Positions 60,010 to 64,000 of a stretch of 64,000 nt of DNA are shown piece after piece. The position numbers and the translations under genes were made by a program. The notes beneath the pieces are model-generated. The model was given only the letters and a program-made list of their open reading frames with translations. It made no database searches and was not told where the DNA came from. Position 1 is the stretch's first letter, and each line of letters begins with the position of its first letter. Source of the DNA: Immundisolibacter sp049322795 (GTDB lineage Bacteria > Pseudomonadota > Gammaproteobacteria > Immundisolibacterales > Immundisolibacteraceae); the NCBI GenBank assembly GCA_049322795.1, contig JBMOQH010000011.1, positions 1-64,000 of the forward strand, written 5' to 3'.

Positions 60010-60477
60010 TCACAGGTCATCGGCCAGCACCTCGAGCGCAATCAGCTGCTCGCGCAGCGCCATGTGCCGGTAAAAGCCCTCGCGCCCCTGGTACAGCGGG
60101 TCGCCGTGCAGGGCTTCGAGCGCCGTCTCGTCATCCGGATGCAGCCGGCAGGATTGCAGCGGCCCGGCGAGGGCGGCCAGATGGGCATGCAGGGCGCTGA
60201 CCGGTTCCGCCTGGTACGAACCCGGCTCCAGCAGCGCGTCGGCGCGGTACAGCGGCGTGTCCCAGCCGTGCCGGTTGGCCAGCTCGGCGATCCAGTCCGG
60301 CGGTGCGTCGGCCGCGGCGTCACTCGCGGCCAGCAGTTCCCGCGCGCTGGCCACGGCATGGATGCACAGGCCGGCGTCGGCGCGGCGCACGCGGATCTTG
60401 CCGATCAGGTCGTCCTCGTCGAAGGCGAACCAGGCCAGCGGACGGCCCTGCCAGGGCACTTCCAGCACGTGGATCAC
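60010..60477 (-). CDS. Uncharacterised nif-neighbourhood protein
   Basis: A 155-residue acidic protein from a GTG start (60475-60477): MIHVLEVPWQGRPLAWFAFDEDDLIGKI at the start, helical C-terminal half (DETALEALHGDPLYQGREGFYRHMALREQLIALEVL). I do not recognise it. It lies 28 bp downstream of the next gene of the run. No signal peptide, membrane segment or metal motif is visible. Confidence 0.6.
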   Translation of the reverse strand: MIHVLEVPWQGRPLAWFAFDEDDLIGKIRVRRADAGLCIHAVASARELLAASDAAADAPPDWIAELANRHGWDTPLYRADALLEPGSYQAEPVSALHAHLAALAGPLQSCRLHPDDETALEALHGDPLYQGREGFYRHMALREQLIALEVLADDL

Positions 60478-60504
60478 GGCCCGACCTGCCGCCGCGGGCA
60501 GTGC

Positions 60505-60870
60505 TCATTCATCGATGCGCAGCCGCAGGATGTCATCGGCCGCATGGCGCATGCGTTCGGCGACGGCGAACGGCGTTGCCTCGTGGGCCGCGCGGGCGAC
60601 ATCCAGCGCCACCTCGGCGCGGGCCGCCTCGTCCGCGGTCAGCGCTATGCGGCCGGCCATGTGGGTGGCGTCCGGCGCCGCCTGGCGGATCGCCAGGCGG
60701 TTAGGATGCGCGCGCACCTCGACCAGCGCGTCGGCCTCGCGCCGCCCGTCCAGACACACGAAGCGGCCGATCACCTCCACCCGCCGGCCGTCGTGGGTCT
60801 GCCGGATGAGGACCGGCGCCGGCGGCGCCTCGGTTGATTCGCAAGCCTCGCTGTCTGGTGTCATTGCCAT
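60505..60870 (-). CDS. Uncharacterised nif-neighbourhood protein
   Basis: A 121-residue protein. The ATG at 60868-60870 has ACAGGAG 4 nt upstream, which decides the start over longer frames. The middle part (RRVEVIGRFVCLDGRREADALVEV) is beta-rich, the end helical. Family unknown. It is one of six small genes in a row on this strand. Confidence 0.6.
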   Translation of the reverse strand: MAMTPDSEACESTEAPPAPVLIRQTHDGRRVEVIGRFVCLDGRREADALVEVRAHPNRLAIRQAAPDATHMAGRIALTADEAARAEVALDVARAAHEATPFAVAERMRHAADDILRLRIDE

Positions 60871-60939
60871 GGCTCCTGTGTCGTCGATGCCGCTTGTCTT
60901 CAAGTCCACGCAAGACGCGCGCCAGCGGGCCGGCGGCGC

Positions 60940-61221
60940 TCACGGGACCGGCTGCGGGCGGTCCAGATGCAGCGTGCGCGGGTCGTCGTCGCCGACCTCG
61001 ATGACGGCGCGACACAGCCAGCCGTCGGCGCCGTACTCGTAGCGGTGGCTCATCTCGATCTCGCCATACACCAGTTTTTCGCAGCTGATCAGGCGGTCCT
61101 GCGCGTCGTAGCGGGCGCGAAAGTAGGTGTTGCGATGGCCGAGCGCGTCGGCCGACAGCTCCTCGGTCAGCTGCAGCGGCAGCCGGGTACCGCGATAGGT
61201 GAGGAAGTAGCGTTCGCGCAT
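60940..61221 (-). CDS. DUF6156-like small protein
   Basis: A 93-residue beta-rich protein: RERYFLTYRGTRLPLQL, HRNTYFRARYDAQDRL, SCEKLVYGEIEMSHRYEY. The YLTYRG...LP start resembles the DUF6156 family sometimes found near nitrogenase genes; the assignment is tentative. It has no obvious catalytic residues. It lies 37 bp after the next gene of the run. Confidence 0.6.
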   Translation of the reverse strand: MRERYFLTYRGTRLPLQLTEELSADALGHRNTYFRARYDAQDRLISCEKLVYGEIEMSHRYEYGADGWLCRAVIEVGDDDPRTLHLDRPQPVP

Positions 61222-61258
61222 GGGAATGCTGCTCACACGGGCCGGGCGTGCGCCATCT

Positions 61259-61495
61259 TCAGCCGCCGCTGCGGTCGCCCCAGGGCTGGCTGCCGGGTAC
61301 CAGCGACGCCCTGATGCCGGCCTTGGCGATGTCCTCGAGGCTGCGGTAGAAGGTGGCCTCGTGCACCAGGGCGCCGCTCGGGGTGGTAATGCCGACGTAG
61401 CGCGCCACGGTGTCGATCTCGCAGCAGAAGCCGCCGCCGGGGTCGGCGACGCTGCGGACATTGCCGTCCCAGTCGATGAAGTAACCGGCCGTCAT
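61259..61495 (-). CDS. Uncharacterised small protein
   Basis: A 78-residue protein beginning MTAGYFIDWDGNVRSV with adjacent cysteines (GGFCCEIDTVARYVG). No family recognised. Its neighbours are the DUF6156-like gene (37 bp downstream) and a monooxygenase-domain gene (184 bp upstream). Confidence 0.6.
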   Translation of the reverse strand: MTAGYFIDWDGNVRSVADPGGGFCCEIDTVARYVGITTPSGALVHEATFYRSLEDIAKAGIRASLVPGSQPWGDRSGG

Positions 61496-61679
61496 GATCG
61501 CTCGCACGCGGTGGGGTCTGAACTGGTGAAAGCAGCCGCCGTGCCAGCCGACACGAGGCCGCGCCATCCGGCAGGAAAGCACGCGCTGGCGGTGCTCCCG
61601 CCGCGCCCTGGAACGGCGGTGACGGTCCCGAATGTCCGCTTTGCGCCATCCCCGACAAAGCCGCCGGGGGCAGGCGGCC

Positions 61680-61982
61680 TCAGAGCACCACTTCGAAGCC
61701 TTCGAACTGCGGCGGCCCCAGGTACAGCCCCTTGCTCTGGCCGGCACCGGCATGCGCGGCGCGAAACGCCTCCGAGCGCGTCCAGGCCTCGAAGGCGGCG
61801 GCGCTGTCCCAGGTGGAGTGCGAGATGAAGACGGTCGCCTGCCCGTCGCCTGGTCCCTGCAGCAGGTTGAAGCGCTGGAAGCCCGGCACCTCGGCCAGGC
61901 GGCTGTCGCGCGTGCGCCAGACCTCGATGAATTCGGCCTCGCGGCCGGCGGCGATGCGAAAGCGGTTCATGGCGATGAACAT
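61680..61982 (-). CDS. Antibiotic biosynthesis monooxygenase (ABM) domain protein
   Basis: A 100-residue ferredoxin-like-fold protein of the ABM superfamily: MFIAMNRFRIAAGREAEFIEVW, VPGFQRFNLLQG, VFISHSTWDSAAAFEAW. Relatives include heme-degrading IsdG/HmoB and quinone monooxygenases. AGGAG upstream of ATG 61982. In this context a haem or iron link is possible but unproven. Confidence 0.85.
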   Translation of the reverse strand: MFIAMNRFRIAAGREAEFIEVWRTRDSRLAEVPGFQRFNLLQGPGDGQATVFISHSTWDSAAAFEAWTRSEAFRAAHAGAGQSKGLYLGPPQFEGFEVVL

Positions 61983-62051
61983 GGGCTGGACTCCTGGGAA
62001 AGGCCGGACCGCAGTCGCCGGGTCGATCAGCGCTGCGGCGAAGGGGGTTCA

Positions 62052-62204
62052 GGAAGCTCTGATTTATTCAGCGCTTGCGTCCGGGGCCGGATGCCCCGGC
62101 ATGAATCGAGGGCGTCAGCCCTTGATTCATGGAGCGCAGCGCGGGCGTGTACCGCGCGGATGCGAGCTGAAAAATTCCAGGGACGGAATTTTTTCAGCAC
62201 GTCC
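62052..62204 (-). repeat. Multi-hairpin element, copy B
   Basis: A 153-bp inverted copy of the element at 49299. Stem 1 (GCTGAAAAAATTCC / GGAATTTTTTCAG type), the CATGAATC / GATTCATG stem, the CCGGGGC/GCCCCGG stem and GCTGAATAAATCAGAGC are retained. Compared with copy A, both arms of the third stem changed together (CGTG/CACG to CATG/CATG). TTCA flanks it directly at 62048-62051 and 62205-62208, and the latter includes the GST stop codon. Confidence 0.85.
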
Positions 62205-62205
62205 T

Positions 62206-62838
62206 TCACGAACGATACCCCTCCTCGGCCAGCACCTGGCGCACCACCGGCAGCGCGCGCAGGCGCCGGTAGTGCGCCGCCACCCGCGGCGGCAGTGGAA
62301 TGTCGGTCCGGTCGGCCCAGAACGCGTTGTAGAACAGCGCGGCGTCGGCGATGGTGAACCGCTCGCCGACCGCGTAGCCCTCGGCCGGCAGGCGTTTGTC
62401 GAGCGCCTCGAATGCCTGCGTGACGATCTCCCGGCCGTGCGCAACGACGTCGTCCCGCGCCCGTGCGCCGGGCGCGGCGAGGTAGCGCTCGGCGGTGAAG
62501 ATGCGCGTGAAGCCCTCGCCGTGCAGCTGGCCGAGCGCGAAGTCGAGCAGCTCGACCGCGCGTGCCGCAAGCGCCGGATCATCCGGCAGCAGCCGGCCGC
62601 GTGGGTAACGCTCGGCGAGCCACAGCGCGATCGAGCGGAAGTCGGTGAGCGGCGGGCCGTCGTCCGGCACCAGCGTCGGGATGGTGCCGCGCGGGTTGAT
62701 GGCGAGGTACTCGGGCTTCAGGTGATCGCCGGCCGGCAGGTTGAGAATCCACGCCTCGAACGGCAGCTCCAGCGTTTCCAGCAGGATGTGGATGCCGGTC
62801 GAACAGGAACCGGGTGTCATGTAGAACTTCATGGCCAT
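62206..62838 (-). CDS. Glutathione S-transferase
   Basis: A 210-residue cytosolic GST: N-terminal thioredoxin-fold (MKFYMTPGSCSTGIHILLETLELPFEAW), NPRGTIPTLVPDDG with the cis-Pro, and a helical C-domain (GERFTIADAALFYNAFW). The active residue is probably the serine or cysteine near residues 10-13. GSTs occur in several nif clusters, but their role there is unclear. The stop codon abuts copy B of the hairpin element. Confidence 0.88.
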   Translation of the reverse strand: MAMKFYMTPGSCSTGIHILLETLELPFEAWILNLPAGDHLKPEYLAINPRGTIPTLVPDDGPPLTDFRSIALWLAERYPRGRLLPDDPALAARAVELLDFALGQLHGEGFTRIFTAERYLAAPGARARDDVVAHGREIVTQAFEALDKRLPAEGYAVGERFTIADAALFYNAFWADRTDIPLPPRVAAHYRRLRALPVVRQVLAEEGYRS

Positions 62839-62859
62839 GGCTGCGCTCGCGGAGTTCGT

Positions 62860-63705
62860 TCAGTCCTTGCCGGCCGCCGACCAGCGCTGCGAACCGAGCG
62901 CCGTCGCAATCGCCTGCGCCCGCGCCAGCTCGAGGTCATCGGCGTCGGCCGTCACCTCCCGGCAGGCGCGCAGCGCCGCCTGCAGCAGCTCGGCCTTCGG
63001 ATAGACCGGGCCGAAGCCTTCGCCGTGGGCGCGGTAGTCGCAGGCACACACCTGCATCAGCGCCTCGAAGCGGTCCGGCCGATCGAACGCGCCGAGGCGC
63101 ACCAGCATGGCCGCCACCGGACCCGCGCGGACCTCCGACACGCGGTGCACGCGCTCGCATTCGGTGAGCGCCAGCAGCGCGAGCTCGCGGCAGGCCGCGG
63201 GCACGCCAAGACGCGCGCAGAGGGCCTCGATGCGCGGCCCGCCGCGCTCGACGTGGCGGTAGTGGACCGGCAGATGCTCGGGCGGCGAGTCGGACTTGCC
63301 GACGTTCATCACCAGCAGCGCGAAGCGCACCTCGATCGGCGCCTCGCAGCGCGCGGCCTCGGCCAGCGCGTTCAGCGTGTGCAGACCGATGTCGACGCTG
63401 CGTTGGTCGGCGCCCAGCTGCGGCACGCCGAACAGCGCCGCGACTTCCGGCAGCACCGCGCCGAGCGCGCCCGACAGGCGCAGCGCCGCCAGCATGCGCG
63501 ACGGCCCGCGCGCCATGAGCCCGCGCCGCAGCTCCGGCCACATGGCCGGGCCCGGCGTGACCCGCAAGGCGCCGCGCAGGGTGTGCCCGGCCATGGCGTC
63601 CAGCAGTTCCTGGTCGAGCGCGCCGTCGTCTTCGGCCAGCAGCGCCGCCATGCGCAGCACCGATAGCCCCGGATCGCTCTGCACGAGATCGGCCGGCAGC
63701 GGCAT
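62860..63705 (-). CDS. CCA-adding-enzyme-like protein lacking the catalytic domain
   Basis: A 281-residue protein matching only the C-terminal two-thirds of bacterial tRNA nucleotidyltransferase (Cca): MLAALRLSGALGAVLPEVAALFGVPQ, DIGLHTLNAL, PPEHLPVHYRHVERGGPRIEALCARL, LPA...YPKAELLQAALR. The N-terminal nucleotidyltransferase domain is absent, and the HD-domain signature HDLGK is MNVGK here, with the later H-type ligand (usually H near this point) replaced in LALLALTECERVH. So it should not add CCA. It sits among nif-associated genes. Confidence 0.82.
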   Translation of the reverse strand: MPLPADLVQSDPGLSVLRMAALLAEDDGALDQELLDAMAGHTLRGALRVTPGPAMWPELRRGLMARGPSRMLAALRLSGALGAVLPEVAALFGVPQLGADQRSVDIGLHTLNALAEAARCEAPIEVRFALLVMNVGKSDSPPEHLPVHYRHVERGGPRIEALCARLGVPAACRELALLALTECERVHRVSEVRAGPVAAMLVRLGAFDRPDRFEALMQVCACDYRAHGEGFGPVYPKAELLQAALRACREVTADADDLELARAQAIATALGSQRWSAAGKD

Positions 63706-63710
63706 CGGCG

Positions 63711-64000
63711 TCAGGCCGGCTGGCGCGGTGGTTTCACGGGGCCGAGGTCGACCTGAATCGTCTCGCCCTTGATGCGCAGCGGGTAAGGCGGTGCTGACTT
63801 ATTCAGCGCCGCCGCCCGGGGCAGGATGCTCCGGCGTGGATCGAGGGCGCGAGCCCCTGATCCACGGAGCGCATCGCGGGCATGTACCGCGGTGCAGCGA
63901 GCGGAAAAATTCCACGGACGGAATTTTTCCGCATTTCCATCGGCATGCAGCGCGTTGCGCACCGCGTGCGTCACGCACTTGCCGCTGGCAGCGTCGAAGC
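63711..64000 (-). CDS. Rieske-like ferredoxin, 3' part, with in-frame hairpin-element insertion (5' end off window)
   Basis: The frame is open from the window end to TGA at 63711-63713. Before and after an insert it reads FDAASGKCVTHAV and PPYPLRIKGETIQVDLGPV, the C-terminal strands of a Rieske or NirD-type ferredoxin. Between them about 48 codons (63790-63938) are encoded by copy C of the hairpin element, without a stop. The ligand boxes should lie upstream of the window. Whether the insert is translated, and tolerated, is unknown; the protein may be non-functional. Confidence 0.6.
   Translation of the reverse strand, partial: FDAASGKCVTHAVRNALHADGNAEKFRPWNFSARCTAVHARDALRGSGARALDPRRSILPRAAALNKSAPPYPLRIKGETIQVDLGPVKPPRQPA
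63790..63938 (-). repeat. Multi-hairpin element, copy C (inside a coding frame)
   Basis: A 149-bp copy, same orientation as B. Stem 1 reads GCGGAAAAATTCC / GGAATTTTTCCGC (A and B have GCTGAAAA / TTTTCAGC, both arms changed) and the third stem CGTGGATC / GATCCACG (A: CGTGAATC / GATTCACG). Its right end is diverged, and no direct repeats were found. Confidence 0.85.

Overview
This is a GC-rich (roughly two-thirds G+C by eye) proteobacterial chromosome fragment. The gene content fits an aromatic-degrading, diazotrophic gammaproteobacterium: NorR/Hmp/NnrS, Mpl, Rieske dioxygenases, LigAB-type ring-cleavage enzymes and nif/fix genes. The density of ring-hydroxylating oxygenases recalls Immundisolibacter-like PAH degraders, but that is inference only. 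A 10-N run at 778-787 marks an assembly gap.

Layout. (1) 124-6029: a nitric-oxide detoxification operon on the minus strand (hmp, hemerythrin, a DUF488 fusion, nnrS, Fis-like) faces divergent norR, with a sigma-54 type promoter between them. (2) 6278-8298: ureB and ureC without ureA or accessory genes. (3) 8381-11879: a mobile region holding an integron integrase, attI-like region, one intact gene cassette with attC, a truncated second cassette, an IS110-family element, and a frameshifted RAYT gene between two inverted REP hairpins. (4) 12024-17034: core envelope genes (LON-domain protein, mpl, membrane and periplasmic proteins, lytic transglycosylase).

(5) 17170-49237: a 32-kb aromatic catabolic region. 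It holds two XylM/AlkB-type membrane hydroxylases, one ferredoxin reductase, six Rieske dioxygenase alpha subunits, five beta subunits, two class III extradiol (LigAB-like) pairs, four SDR dehydrogenases, two 4-cresol-dehydrogenase-like flavocytochrome pairs, an aldehyde dehydrogenase and a UbiD-type decarboxylase with its D subunit. A plausible logic is methyl or side-chain oxidation, then aldehyde oxidation, acid decarboxylation or dihydroxylation, SDR rearomatisation and ring cleavage. The true substrates cannot be read from sequence.

(6) 49633-57107: a NifA/sigma-54-type promoter precedes nifV-nifW-fixABCX and nif-associated small genes, including a Rieske ferredoxin. (7) 57504-59141: an AlbA_2/RecG-like ATPase gene. 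(8) 59496-64000: a minus-strand run of small uncharacterised genes, a GST, a CCA-transferase-like protein lacking its catalytic domain, and a Rieske-like gene running off the end.

The most unusual signal is a ~150-bp element made of consecutive hairpins, present three times in the nif half (49299-49449, 62052-62204, 63790-63938). Its stems covary between copies. Two copies are flanked by 4-bp direct repeats, and the third lies inside a coding frame without breaking it.
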